A stretch of DNA of 64,000 nucleotides from Acorus gramineus. Taxonomy: Eukaryota > Streptophyta > Magnoliopsida > Acorales > Acoraceae. Position 1 is the stretch's first letter. The number at the start of each line of letters is the position of its first letter. The notes beneath the pieces are model-generated. The model had not been told where the DNA came from. It saw nothing but the letters and a program-made list of their open reading frames with translations, and did not search any database. Below, in pieces: positions 34,435 through 47,194 of the stretch. Location: contig CM060850.1 in the NCBI GenBank assembly GCA_030737835.1, positions 23,291,774-23,355,773 on the forward strand. Direction: 5' to 3'. Both the position numbers and the translations under genes were made by a program.

Positions 34435-37094
34435 CCTAGAGCATACCTAGCAAAAAAAAAACTCTCTACACATGTGAGAGCCATCTTTATCTTATACATA
34501 ATTAAGATAATTAGCATCCGTCCACCCATTATGATTTGTGAACTTTGGAACTTTCAGAGCTTTAGAAATTTGAAACGTTGTTTTGACGGCGTTAAATAAC
34601 TCAGAGAAAATACACATAAAATGAGGGAGCTACACAACAAATGGTGAAGCTTTTTTTTTTTTTTTCCGACGGTTGCGTTCGATGGTGTCTGCCGACACAA
34701 ACTTGACTTGGATGCAAAGCCATATGGTACCTAAGGCGAACTATCAATGAGCTTCCTAAAATTGCACCAACCTTTGAACATCGTAATAAAACAACCAGCT
34801 CATAGAATCGGGTGAGCTATTCAATAAATGACACTGAAGTATATGTTTGGACAAAAATTTTCTATAACATTTTATGTAAATGCATCCACATAATTTATTG
34901 AAGTATATGTTTCAATTTATAAAATCAGATACTTCATTTGATGATATATATTAAAAAAAATTAAAATATAAGTGGATTAAAATTGAACCACAAAAAGGGC
35001 TCTACTTAACATTATCCTCCACAGGATCATGATGGCCCATTGAAAAATATGTAAATATATTATCTACGGGATCCAATATTATCCCATGTACAACTTAAGA
35101 TCAAACGGTTGCACTAATAAAGCACATCGGAATTTGTCGATGTTATCAAAAAATTAGAACGTATGTCTATAGTCCCGTTTGAAAATGAGATTGGACAACT
35201 TTTGAGTTTGCAAGAAGTTGTTTTTCTCAAACCCCCAGAAAAAATTAGGGATAAAGTTACACACAGATTTTGATGTAGAACAAATAATACACATGGAACC
35301 ATCAGAAGAGGTTCACTAAATAAATTATAAATCAAAGGTCACGATCTCGGAATCGCACGAAATCTTACATAAAGAAAGATAACGAGGAGATCTTATGGAT
35401 TAGTTGTTGTACAATTAACAATGATTAGTTTTTAAAAATTCATTTATCTTTGTTTAGGCCCTCAAATTAAAGATTTTTCTAATTTCTATATTTGAGATAC
35501 ATTCATTAGAGGAATTAGAGTGAATGTTGCCTTAAATAGTGTGCAATGTTTCTAGTATTTACAGTACTATGAATCAAACAAATGTAGTATTTACCTATCT
35601 AGTTGAATTGAATATTTTGTTATTTGGATTAATGTTAATGATAAAAAAAATGTTTTAGAGGAATTAGAGTGAATGTTGCCTTAATTAGTGTGCAATGTTT
35701 CTAGTATTTACAGTTTTTACAGTATTCTGAATCGAACAAATATAGTGTGGGTGGTGCATGCAAGGTGAAAACTTTGTTTTGGCTGAGAAAGATATTCGAG
35801 AAAAATGCATATACACCCCCGAAAGTTCACTTATATCCATGTCGACCCCACTTTTTTTTCTTTTAAATCCATATAACCACCTTATTGTTTAGGCTATATT
35901 GATATACCCTTGTCGTTAACACTTTTAAACCGGGGTATGGTTAACTTAACCACATATATTTAAACCATGCATCTTTTTACCCTAGTTAGTTTTATATACA
36001 CACAAAAGAATAACTAATTGTCAGGGTCATTTGTTTATTGCTTATGCAGTTTGATTTATACATTGTACAGTTTGATTAAAGGATTGTAAAATTCGATACT
36101 GAATGGACTGACCAGATCCATTTTAAGCGAAAGAATAACTAATTGTCAGTGTCATTTGTTTAGTGCTCAAGGAGTCATAACATGTTCCATCTTTTTTTAA
36201 CGTCCCGTTCCCTCTATCACCCGTGGGATAGTCATCTTATAGATCTTACATGGATATACATCCCTATTTTATATCTTCATATTTTAAAAAATGAACCTAT
36301 TTAATTATCATAAAAGTAGATGTATTTTTAGAAAAAAAATATTTAGTTCTTCTATTTTATTTACAACAAATATGTATACATATAAATAAATTATAATAAA
36401 ACATTCTTACAAGAATTAATATTTGTACTTTGTACTTATCCCAAATAAATGGAGAAAATGACTTGCCACATTTCAAATGCATGCACGTAAGCTACAAAAT
36501 AGTGTTTGGACAATGGAGGAACATTTTTGTGTGGACTGGATTTTAGTGTTATTAACATTTTCAGATGTTAATCAAAATTGTGAATTTCCTAGTTCAGTGT
36601 GGCACGCGCGTATTGTTTCGTGAGCATGGATTATTGTAAAAGAGATCATGACAAAATATAAAATTTCATTAGTTTGGACTAGTTTCATATTATTAAAAAA
36701 AAAGATGTTATTGCTCCTTAGATGTTGACCCATTAATCATTAATCTAGCATGTCTTAATCAGAATCAAATTGATATAGGCCCATTAATCTGGCATGTCTC
36801 AATCAGAATCAACTGAGAGGTGCTCTTTTACCTTTCTAGACTCATCCTTCATTCTGAAGTTTCATACTACCACCACTTGTTGTGTTGCGTCTTTGATGGA
36901 GAAAACCTCAAATAACATGTTAAAGTATGCTTCTTTTTATCGTTGCATTTAAAGATAAAATTAATATTCTCTTAAAATGGTTGTTATTTAAATATCATGT
37001 GAATGTGTCTTTAAATCAAATGATGTCGACATTTGGATCAGCTAATCAGTTTGTTAAGTCTTGTTTAGAAGGAGAATTCATTTGTTTTCTCAAT
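34435..37094. other. AT-rich spacer with short duplications
   Basis: No gene is supported. Local duplications occur: 35507-35590 repeats at 35656-35747 (core ggaattagagtgaatgttgc), and gaataactaattgtcag recurs at about 36006 and 36131. A stretch at about 35800-35900 resembles the CCATATAACC-rich end of the MITE at 24645 but has no partner end. Confidence 0.5.
36720..36950 (+). repeat. Repeat block of about 45-bp units, copy A
   Basis: Two units built on attaatctagcatgtcttaa and atcagaatcaa are followed by caaataacatgttaaa. The same arrangement, with three units, recurs at 38440-38630. Confidence 0.65.
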
Positions 37095-37402
37095 AACCTA
37101 TAAAAATAACGATTTTGCCCTCTCTGAATATATTATAAAACTCTATCCGGATAAGTAAAATCGTTATTTATATAAGATTTTTTGTATTTTTAACACATTG
37201 TAAGATTTTTTTAGTATACTATGTTTTTCATTAGGGTTAATCAATAAAATTCACAAAATATTCATAATCTATAAACGTAAATTTTATTCAGTGGATTATG
37301 TGGATTTACTTGGTGTTTTCAAGGGGTTATATGGATTTTAAGAAAATTCAGAGGGTTATATGGATTTTAGTCAATTTATAGGGGGTTATATGGATTTTTC
37401 CC
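37095..37402. mobile_element. Truncated relative of the 24.6-kb MITE
   Basis: Only the right half is present. The end reads GGTTATATGGATTTTTCCC and the interior matches 24860-25176 and 58290-58565. The left end and any target duplication are missing. Confidence 0.65.
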
Positions 37403-38439
37403 TAAAAAAAATCAGTGAAGATCAACGGATCAATTTTAACTTCATTTGTTCTAACAAAGCAATTTAGTCATTTCGCCCAACAAGATTAACTTCGTCATTT
37501 CATCTTTATTTGTAATATAGTGGAGATAAAAAAGTTATATTAGAAGGGTAGATACCTTCTTCTTTTTTTTTTTTGGTAGGTAGAAGGGTTGATAATTGAT
37601 AGTGATTTATTTGCCCTTAAAAGTTACAATGAAACACAGCCCTACATAGGATGCCATAATCAAGGAGGGGTTGGGCAGCACAGCACTGCAGGTCCTACTA
37701 TGTGAGAGGGTTCCCGACTTCTATTGCAAGATTTAATGTTTCAGAGCTGGCGGATCAGTTGATGAAGCGTATGCTTTGTCATTGTTCCCCACTGGTTTCA
37801 AAATTTGTTTCGCATTGGTTTCATGCTTTTTTGAAGGTGTTGTAATAATTCTAGGTGGTGTGTAAAAAAAAAAATGTTTGTGTTCTTGATGGTTATAATT
37901 TTTTATTTTTCTATCTCTTTATTATTTTATTTTATTTTTTGTTTGATATTTTTCCGTAGGGTGGTACATTGGTTTCATATGTTCAAATTTTTTATCTTTG
38001 GTTATTTTTGTGCTTTGGGTTAGAAAATAGTGTTCTTGCTCTTACTCTCGGTGATTAAAATTTACTATGTGCCACTTTTTTTTATTATTTGATTGTGGTA
38101 TTCTGTATTTCATTTTGGTTTGAATGAAAGATATTAAGTTAATATTGCTTAGACATACTGAAATATTGGTTTGCATCTTACATTAGTGGTAAATGCTAGA
38201 GATGTTTCTTCTAGATTATAATTTGTGACTTCGGGTATGATAGAAAAGTGTTCTTCTTACTGTTAGTGATGAAATTTTCTCTGTTTCACTTTCTTTATTA
38301 GTTGATTTTTGTTTCCAGTATTTCATTTTGCTGTGAATGAAAAGTGGTTATCAATGGATTTTTTCATCAGATTTAGGGTTTTATGGTTCGTAAAATTGTG
38401 TAAGTTAATCTTTCATGTTGTTGTAATATGAATCATTGA
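37403..38439. other. AT-rich spacer
   Basis: T-rich DNA in which I find no gene, RNA or bounded element. Confidence 0.5.
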
Positions 38440-38630
38440 CATTGACCCATTAATATAGCATGTCTTAATCAGAATTAACTTGATATTGACACATTAATCT
38501 AGCATGTCTTAATCAGAATCAATTAGATATTGATCCATTAGTCTAACATGTCTTCTTAATCAGAATCAATTGTTGTTCTGTGTCCTTGATTTATAAAACG
38601 TCAAATAACATGTTAAACTATGCTTATTTG
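38440..38630 (+). repeat. Repeat block of about 45-bp units, copy B
   Basis: Three tandem units with the core agcatgtcttaatcagaat are followed by caaataacatgttaaa, as in 36720-36950. The CACTA element starts immediately after it. Confidence 0.7.
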
Positions 38631-39293
38631 CACTACAAAAAAAAGTGGTCGACTACTTTTTTTGCAACAATAAATGGAGCAGCGGATTAAAGAGCAAGTT
38701 CAACAGCAGGTTCAATAACAAGTGGAGCAGATGCAACAACAAATGCGAAAGCAGATGCGAGAGTTTATTCGTCAGTTTACACAGTCAACCCCTAGTTCAT
38801 CTCGTTTATCTGGATTATCGGGAGATCGTTAGATGATTTTTGTTATCGACTTAAATTTTTGTAATTTTGAATATTATTCAAATATTATCTTTTATATGAC
38901 ATTTTGAATCTTATCAAATGTTATTTTGAATTTTATATTTTGTTTGAGTAAATATCTATTTTAGGAATTGAATGTAATTCATATTGTAGATATAATCTTA
39001 ATTGACTTTCAATATTTAGCGACGTTTAAAATTATCGCTATTGTTATTCCTGATATGCTACGGTTTTCAACCATCGCCGTATCCTTTAGTTTTTCAAACT
39101 TAAATATACTTAATAAGATGGTTAAAACCATCACTATAAAATGTGTATAATGACGGTTTGTAGCCGTCATCATACATATGTCAAAATATCACTGTATACA
39201 TATATATATAAACGTCACCAAATGAATTAGAAATGGTTTTTAAGTTATGATGATGGTTATAAACCGTCACCGTAATGTACTTTTCTTGTAGTG
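38631..39293 (+). mobile_element. CACTA (En/Spm) deletion derivative, 663 bp
   Basis: The left end is CACTACAAAAAAAAGTGG; the reversed right end is CACTACAAGAAAAGTACATT, the classic CACTA terminus. Subterminal copies of words such as gatggttaaaaccatc and gacggtttgtagccgtc lie near the right end. A short frame near the left end (38673-38831) reads MEQRIKEQVQQQVQ and, after a stop, QMQQQMRKQMREFIRQF. This Gln/Met-rich coiled-coil tail is often found at the end of plant CACTA proteins. No transposase is left. The 3-bp flanks (ttg, gtc) do not match. Confidence 0.8.
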
Positions 39294-39856
39294 GTCTATG
39301 GTGACCATTTTACTATAGATCTTACTGGGTGAATTCTTCTTACCCATCTCATTTAATTCTCTTTTTTGTCATAATGTTTTGGTTATTGAAAATCCCATTA
39401 GATGAAATATATGTGACAAATGCAATATATTTTGCGTTTTAGCTGTTGAGTTTTTATTTTGATATGTAATTTTTTATGGAATTTCAGAAAACCGTAATTC
39501 CTACGCCTTAATTTTCATGTGTGGAATTGATCAATGAAATTTTTTTATTTAAATCTAAAAGCGTTCAATGTTAAATTAATTAACATATGTTTGTTTTGAT
39601 ATCCAGTAGTGAAAATTATCCATCATGGTTAATTGGTTATGAATCACCCGAACTCAGCATTTTCAGCCACATAGATGTTCTTTTTTTATTTATAGAAACT
39701 TAGATCCAAAAATTTGTGTCTTTTATTTATCATTATTAGAAAGGTATAATAGATATACTTTTCTTTTTTTTTTGGTCTGCTCTGGCTGTATTGGCCTAAC
39801 TTACACGATCCCAAATATTTGTGTTTTTGAATTTTAAAATTTAACCCCTTTGTACT
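39294..39856. other. AT-rich spacer
   Basis: Nothing recognisable between the CACTA element and the copia retrotransposon. Confidence 0.5.
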
Positions 39857-39991
39857 TGTTAGAATGAGAGAATAAAATAATAGGAATCTTTGTATTCCAC
39901 TTAGGGTTTAATCCCTTTATATATACAAATGTCTAGGAGTTACACGTGTAATACACTACACACATTATAAAATAACACATATAATCTAACA
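39857..39991 (-). repeat. 3' LTR of the copia element
   Basis: 135 bp, nearly identical to 44540-44674. It contains a TATA-like tttatatatac stretch on the plus strand. Confidence 0.95.
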
Positions 39992-40004
39992 GACCTCATC
40001 AAAC

Positions 40005-43000
40005 TCACTGTAGATCATACAAAGTGAGTTTGCGAAGAAGAAACTGAAATCGAGGAATTGGATGTGACTTCGTAAAGAAATCAGCAAGCTGCTCAGTAGA
40101 GGAGATATGCGGAAGCGATAATGTCTCTGCAAGAAAGTGCTGACGAACGAAGTGACAATCGATCTCAATGTGTTTGGTCATCTCATGAAAGACCGGATTG
40201 CTAGCAATCTGAATAGCAGACCGGTTATCGCAGTGAAGAGGAGTAGGACCAGTCATAGTAACTCCTAGATCCACCAAGAGACGTCTGAGATGAACAATCT
40301 CCTTGGTGGTGATAGCCATGGCTCGATATTCAGCCTCAGTGCTGGAAAGAGAAACAACCTCCTGTTTCTTGCTGCGCCAAGAGATGATAGAATCTCCGAG
40401 AAATATGCAGAAACCAGTGGTGGAGCGTCTAGTGGTCGGGTCTCCAGCCCAATCTACATCAGTGTAAGCCCTGAGAACCAGAGTCGAAGAGGATGACAGA
40501 TAGATCGATCTAGTGATAGTACCACGCAAATATCTAAGAATTTGCATAAGAGCACCATAATGCACTGATCGAGGAGCCGAGACAAACTGACTAACAATAC
40601 TGACGGCATGAGCAATGTCAGGTCTAGTGATGCAGAGATACACAAGCTGACCCACGATCTGTCTGTATCGAGTAGGATCTGAGAGGAGCTCACCATCTGT
40701 AGGACGAAGCTTCACATGAAGCTCGAGAGGAGTATCCGCACTGCGGGTATCGGAGAGGGCAGCACGCTCTAAAATGTCAGCTGTATACTTCTGTTGAGAA
40801 AGCAGAATCCCACGATCACTCTGTGCAATCTCGAGACCAAGGAAGTAGCGAAGAGTACCAAGATCTTTCATCTGAAACTGTCGACTGAGGTGATTCTTGA
40901 CCCGAGTAATACCAGCGGAGTCATCGCCAGTTATAATCATGTCGTCAACATACAGAAGAAGGATTACCCGCCCTGCGATGAGGATCGCACAAACATAGAG
41001 TGGTCCTGGTGGCTCTCAACAAAACCAGCTGTCAAAATAACATTGCAAAAACGCTCAAACCAGACACGAGGAGCCTGTTTCAGTCCGTATATAGCCTGCC
41101 GAAGACGACAAACATTTCGAGGAGGAGTGCTGAAACCTGGAGGTGGTTGCATATAAAAAACCTCAGATAAATCACCATGAAGAAAAACATTCTTCACGTC
41201 CATCTGAAAAAGAGGCCAGCGACGAACAGTAGCAATGGCGAGAAAGGTGCGAACAGTAGTCATCTGAGCAATAGGAGCAAATGTCTCCTCATAATCAATG
41301 CCATACTCCTGAGTGAAACCTCTGGTAACAAGACGAGCCTTATGTCGTTCAATGGAACCATCAGGGCGATGCTTGATCTTGAAAATCCACTTGCAGCTGA
41401 TAGGGGTAACACCATCCGGAAGGGGAACAACATCCCAGGTCCGTGTCTACTCAAACGCCTGAAACTCCTCAGCCATGGCCTGCTGCCACTCAGGGTACTC
41501 GACTGCCTCTCGATAAGATCGGGGCTCACGATGGGCATGTATAGCGGTGAGATAGGCCTGGAATTCTGGAGAATAGGTACTCACTGATGCAAAGCCAAAT
41601 CGGTCAGGTGGTCCAGAGTCAAAACTGAAGCGATCAGGCGGATGACGCTCACGCTGAGGGTAGCAGATCAAGGGACGAGGATCCACATCAGAGGGAGGTG
41701 TGTTAGCCGTGGAAGACGGAGTACCAGCGGAGTCATCTGCGGAAGGAGCAAGAGGAGACACAATAGGAGGAGAACAGGGAGGACCATGAGGATTGGCTGC
41801 AGGAGTGTGAAGAGGAGACGAAGAACCAGGAGAGTCAGCAGTGGGAATGCCAAGATGAGACTCAGGGAGAACAGAACTAGGAGTGGGCTCAAGCAGAACA
41901 GACGGCCCGAGAAGAGGTAGAGACTCAATAGGAGAGGCCTGAACAGGAGAAGGCACCGGAGGAGAGGAGGCAGTGGGTGTAGAAGAAAAATAGGGAACAT
42001 CTTCGACAAATGACACATGACGAGCTATCCAAAAACGATCTCCAATAGGATCGTAGCAGCGATATCCCTTGTGTTCGAAACTAATCCCCAAGAATACACA
42101 CTTAACTGACCGAGCGGCCAACTTAGTGCGTTGATGAGGAGAGAGAAGCACGAAACAAGTACATCCAAAAGTGCGAAGTCTTCTATAATCAGGTTTGGAG
42201 GAGTAAAGGCGCTCATGAGGAGTCATACCGGAGAGGACAGAAGAGGGAGTGATATTGATAAGATGAACAGATAGAAGAGCAGCCTCAGCCCAGTATGTGC
42301 TGGGGACTAAAGAGGAAAGTAAGAGGGAACGAGCGGTCTCAAGAATATGGTGATGTTTTCTTTTAGCAACACCATTTTGCTCATGAGTATAAGGGTATTG
42401 ATTGCTGAAAGAGAGTGCCATGAGATTGAAGAAGAGAACGCATCGTGGAAGAAATATATTCTCGAGCACAATCAGACCTAAAGATTTTGATACGAGTCTG
42501 AAACTGGGTGTGAATCATAGTGGTAAAGACCTCATATATCTTTGGGACCTCAGATCGATGACGCAATAAATAAATCCAGGTAAAGCGAGAATAGTCATCA
42601 ATAAAACTGATATAATACGAAAAATCACTCTTTGACGTGATATGAGAAGGACCCCAGATATCAGAATGAACAAGCTCAAATCGACTTGAGGACTGATGAT
42701 TACTAGAATGGAATGGAGTAGCAACAGGTTTGGCTAATTTACAGCTCTCACAAACAGAAAGAGGAGAGAAAGAAACATGACCTAAATCACCAGACTTAAT
42801 AAGGTCTTTAAGACGAGATTCAGAAACATGACCTAACCTCTTATGCCACAAGTCAGTATCAGAGGTGACAGTGCCACAGAAAACTGAGGGATCAGGTACA
42901 GGATGATAAAGATACTCCACATAATACAGTCCGCCAATCCGACGACCAACATCAATCCTCTGCCCTGAACGTGGATCCTGCACAAAACACCCAGAAGAAG

Positions 43001-43613
43001 TAAAGGTAACGGTGAATACATAATTACACAATCTACTAATAGACACAAGATTCATGCAAAGCTCAGGAGCATGCAAAACAAATGGTAATGAAAGGCGGCC
43101 AGTAGGGTGGGATGTGGTGGTGATCGATCCACACTGCGTGATGACTAAAGGAGAGCCATTAGCAGTATGAATCGAAGGGAGGTGTGAGGGTGCAGGTGAG
43201 CATGCTGTGAGGATAGAACTATCAGGAGTCATGTGATGTGAGGCACCCGAATCAAAAATCCAATAAGCAGGAGTACCCATAGTAGAAGACAAGGCAGAGG
43301 GAGTAGAAGTACCAGAAAGTGACTGCTGCAGAATCAGGTGGTCTAGGCGCTGACTGATCTGGACAAGCATATCCGAGTGTGACTGAATGGAGGCAATCGA
43401 AGTAGCAGTCGTAGCGGCAACAGGAGGAAGATGATGTCCGCGGCCTTTCGGTTGATAACGCTGCTTAGAAGGTCGTTGTCTTTTCGTAGCAGGAGCGGAC
43501 CCCAAGATGCCCTCATAGATAAATGACGAAGTAGACTGACGAGATACCTTCGAAGCCGCCGGTGTTGGAAGAGTAGGGTTGTCGTTGGTTTCTGACATTG
43601 TGCAGAACCACAC
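40005..43613 (-). pseudogene. Copia pol: protease, integrase, reverse transcriptase, RNase H (frameshifted)
   Basis: The first frame (43613-42381) has a short gag-end-like basic stretch and the protease motif WIFDSGASHHMT. It also has the pre-integrase motif DLWHKRLGHVSESRL and the integrase core HSDIWGPS...DDYSRFTWIYLL. The frame shifts near 42450, and 42469-41447 completes integrase (HEQNGVAKRKHHHILETAR, RTFGCTCFV). A stop near 41447 precedes the reverse transcriptase start. The frame at 41263-40964 has MDVKNVFLHGDL and AIYGLKQAPRVW, and a shift near 40960 leads to YVDDMIITGDD. The frame at 40940-40005 covers the RT end and RNase H (TEAEYRAM, CDNRSAIQI, KHIEIDCHFVR). At least three breaks make it inactive as it stands. 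Confidence 0.9.
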
Positions 43614-43719
43614 GGATGACGATCAAAAGCAGACGAGGACGTAGAGCATGAAAAATCGAGCAAAATGGACTCCTGGATCACCTTACTCGGATTTTTGGAG
43701 AGGAAGTTATAACCGATTT

Positions 43720-44500
43720 AGTGATTCAAAGTCTCAAGGAGGTGCCGGAGGTGGCGGAGAGCGGCCGGTGGCGGCAGGGGGCGGCCGGAGGAGTCGGGGG
43801 GCGGCCGGAGGAGCCGGAGGGCGGCCGGAGTTGACCTGAGGTCAGACTCGGGTCGGGTGCCGGGCCGGGTTCGCGGACTCGGGCCGGGTGCCGGGCCGGG
43901 TTCTGGGCCGGGTTCGAGGATCCGGGTTCGCTGGGCAGGGTCCGGGTCGGGTCGCTGGGCAGGGTCCGGGTCGGGTGCCGGGTCGGGCGCTCGAGATGAT
44001 CCGGAACACTCGAGACAGGCTGGCACGAGCTGTCCCAGCAGATCCCGGGAAATCCGGGTAGAATCTGCAGATCGGTGCCCGGGCAGATTTCTCGGGCGCG
44101 ACAGATCCCGGGTAATCCGGGCAGGTTCAGACGCACGGCAGGGCAGGGTGCGTGGCAGGGAAGGGCGCGGCGGTCGGTAGGGCAGGGCGCGGCGCTCGGC
44201 AGGGCAGGGCTGCTGGGCATGGCAGGGCAGATCTGTTGGGCGCGGCAGGGCAAGGCTGCTCGGTGCGGCAGGGCAGGGCGGCGCGCAGCAGGGCACGCGG
44301 CAGGGCTCGGCAGGGCACGCGGCAGGGCAGGGCTGCTGGGCGCGGCAGGGCAGGGCTGCTCGGCGCGACAGGGCAGGGCAGGCGGCAGGGCACGCAGCGC
44401 GGTGCACGACAAGGCACGGCAGGGCGACACGGCAGGGCACGCGGCAGGGCAGGGCGGCGCACGGCAGGGCACGCGGCGACGGCGAAGGATTCCAAAAAAA
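43720..44500. repeat. GC-rich degenerate tandem repeat in the leader/gag position of the copia element
   Basis: On the plus strand this block is dominated by gggtcgggtgccgggc-like words (about 43840-44000) and then by many copies of cggcagggcagggctgctgg-like units (about 44130-44480). It has long open frames in several phases on both strands, as expected of a repeat without stops. Their products are Pro/Cys/Ala- or Gly/Arg-rich and match no gag protein. It lies between the primer site and the first pol frame. Confidence 0.85.
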
Positions 44501-44527
44501 AAAAAAATTAGGGTTTTTGAGGTGGTT

Positions 44528-44539
44528 GCTCTGATACCA
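44528..44539 (-). other. Primer binding site (tRNA initiator Met)
   Basis: On the element strand TGGTATCAGAGC directly follows the 5' LTR, the usual copia primer site. Confidence 0.9.
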
Positions 44540-44674
44540 TGTTAGAATGAGATAATGAAATAATGAGAATCCTTGTATTCCACTTAGGGTTTAATCCCTT
44601 TATATATACAAATGTCTAGGAGTTACACGTGTAATACACTACACACATTATAAGATAACACATATAATCTAACA
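44540..44674 (-). repeat. 5' LTR of the copia element
   Basis: 135 bp, partner of 39857-39991, followed by the target duplication gtact. Confidence 0.95.
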
Positions 44675-44679
44675 GTACT

Positions 44680-46986
44680 TATCTGGACTTTTAGATTTGA
44701 CCTTATAACATAAATCTCTCATTTTATCCTATCATTAACCTTTTTGTTTTCTTTTACCACAAATTCTACCGAGATTTATCCAACAAATCAGATGCAGATA
44801 AAGAGAGACTCAAATGAATAATTATCAACAATATATCATTATTTATTTTCATAAAAAAAAAAAATAGTAATGCTTAGGTAGATACGGTGGATCAATTAAG
44901 TCTTTATTATATCTAAGTTTAGTGAATGTGCTAGTATATCATGTTTTTGGCATTTGAAATTGGAGCCCATTAGTTTTTCTTTGATGACCAGCACATGAAA
45001 TATTAATGATAGAACAAATTTTTGATGTGGTGGACACTTAATGGTCCTTTAACCACCATTAATTAATTGAAGGAAAAAGATACATTCAGTCACATTTACC
45101 AATAAAAACTCAGACCTCACATGTTTTTTATATATTTTTAAATAGTAAACATTATCTAATGAGGTATATGCTTTGATAAAAAGTACATATCACTCTATTT
45201 CAAATTGAATGAACCCATTTTTAGTAAGTGTAAGAAAAAATTCAATGAGGTATATACATCGTCTAACCAGATATATGCTTAATTAAATCTGTAACGAGGT
45301 TTATAAGGTCTGTGTTTTGGACTGAAAATAAAACTGAGTGTAGCAGCAGTCTTAATTGAATCGGCCAATCCAAAGATTTTCTTTGATCACCAAAACATGT
45401 GTGCGCGCGCATGTGTATATATTTATTTATTTATGGACCTATTATATGAAATACCAAAAATTTATCTATGGACCTCATTGAACATATGGATTCACATACA
45501 GTAAGTTGTTAGGTGGATATAAAATATAATTTTAAATTTTAATGTGTGTATTGTGAGGCTTTCATGTATAGTGCTGAGATTGATAGGAAATATGTCACAT
45601 TTCAATCTACCAAAAAGTCTTCCATAGTGCAATAAGACTTAACAATGTTTGGCATTGACGTATCTGTTTTGTATAGCTTTAGGGCGTCAAGCTTGTCATG
45701 TTCTTGTATACAAGTAATTTTTGGAGTGTGGATCTCAGGAATCTTTTTTTATAGTACTTTTTTTTTTTTTGTGTAATTGATTACACATCATGTTTTCATG
45801 TACAACCTTTTTGTTTGTACTTAAAAAATTTCTTATTATCATAACATGTTCTATTATAATTTAGTGGAGTTTTAATTTTTAGAATTAACTGTTTCAGGTT
45901 TTATTCAAATTATGTTGATTTAAAAAGTAAAATTTTCATTAGTTTCGTATCGATTTCATGGCAAATTATGATTATAGTAATTCATTATCACGCGCATTTG
46001 CGCGTACACTTCTACTAGTATAATGTAAAATAAATAACACATCCCCAGACCCTTACAAACTAACCTCCATTTCTGCATTCTTTTGATCAACAAAAAAAAG
46101 CCCAATGAAGGCCTTCAAAAAGTTCCTTTGTGGAGGAAGGAGTGGATGGTGAGGATCCATTGCATTCCCTTGTACATGTATAGTTTGTTCATTTGATTTC
46201 ATGTTGTCTTAGTTTTTTTTTTTTTGGTATTTTCAATTGCTTTTTCAGGCCGATGTGGTCATTCTTGGCCAGTTGAGCATGTGGAGAGACACGAGGCTCT
46301 CGAATAGTACAACCAAAGTCACACTAGCCCAAGACTCACAACCGAAAATAGAAAATAGAGGAAGAATGAACAACTCAAAAATGAGAAAAAATTGACAACT
46401 TGATATTTACTACAAGGAACAAGCTCACATTCAAAATTAGGCTATTAGAGACAAACTTGCACAAGTGTATGTTTTAGGTGGAGTTGGGATTTTAAGGAGT
46501 GAGTTAGATTGATCCGAGTTGGTGGAAATGGTGGAGAGGGTCTCCTTTTATAGGCAAGGTAGATATGGGGAATAGGTTATGGGAAGTTGGTGTACATAAT
46601 AACTAGTGTGGTGTATCAATGCATGGGTAAGTGTAGATATTGAGAAAAGGTGGTCAATGTGATTTACCAATGCATAGGAAAATATAAGGCATATGGGAAG
46701 TGATGGTCCATGTATAGGAAAATGGGGGTTCTTAAAAAAATGATGGTCAATTTAGTTTTCCAAGTCATAGTAAATATGGTGGGTGACTTAGGAAGTCAAA
46801 ATATGGGAAAGTAATGAAATGAATGAGGTGGTTGGTAGGGAGAGTGCAGGAGATGAACACGTGTGCAAGTAAGTCAAAAGTGCCCCACACAAAATACAAA
46901 GCTTCCTCACTACATCTCTCAATATAAAAGGCTAAGATAGATAGATAGATAACAAAGTTCACTTTAAAATTTCATAGAGCCATCCC
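44680..46986. other. AT-rich spacer
   Basis: No gene is supported. The segment 46250-46980 is less AT-rich and contains two TATA-like sequences (cttttatagg near 46547 and, reversed, ccttttatattg near 46930), so it may include an LTR of an unknown element. No ends or duplication could be found. Confidence 0.45.
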
Positions 46987-47194
46987 TGTGAGACCCTAGA
47001 TCTCTTTGATAGAGGAGGAAGAAATACTGAGAAACTTTTATTCAATAAGACTTAACTTACAATGAGACTCCTAATACATATTTATAGGCTACTTTAACAA
47101 TCATAACAAACTTCATAACAAACTCTACGTTAACTCACTAATCTAACAAACTCTTATTTCTTATCAAATAAACTCCTAACATATAGGATAATAA

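Larger units (their letters stand above)
39857..44674 (-). mobile_element. Ty1/copia LTR retrotransposon with short LTRs, gag missing
   Basis: LTRs of 135 bp at 39857-39991 and 44540-44674 are nearly identical, begin TGTTAGA and end TCTAACA. The element is flanked by gtact on both sides (39852-39856 and 44675-44679). On the element strand the primer site next to the 5' LTR is TGGTATCAGAGC (44539-44528), complementary to initiator-methionine tRNA. Gene order on the minus strand is protease, integrase, reverse transcriptase, RNase H, the order of copia elements. The place of gag is taken by a GC-rich repeat block (43720-44500). The matching target duplication and near-identical LTRs imply a fairly recent insertion. 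Confidence 0.95.

Noticed and set aside
35800..36000. Left end resembling the GGGAAAATCC MITE family
   Set aside because: Only a loose resemblance (ccatataacc words), with no matching right end.
43718..44511. Several long open frames on both strands in the GC-rich block
   Set aside because: They overlap in many phases, encode only Pro/Cys/Ala- or Gly/Arg-rich repeats, and follow from a stop-poor tandem repeat rather than a gene.
46250..46986. Possible LTR with TATA-like sequences
   Set aside because: There is no TG/CA border pair, partner LTR or target duplication.
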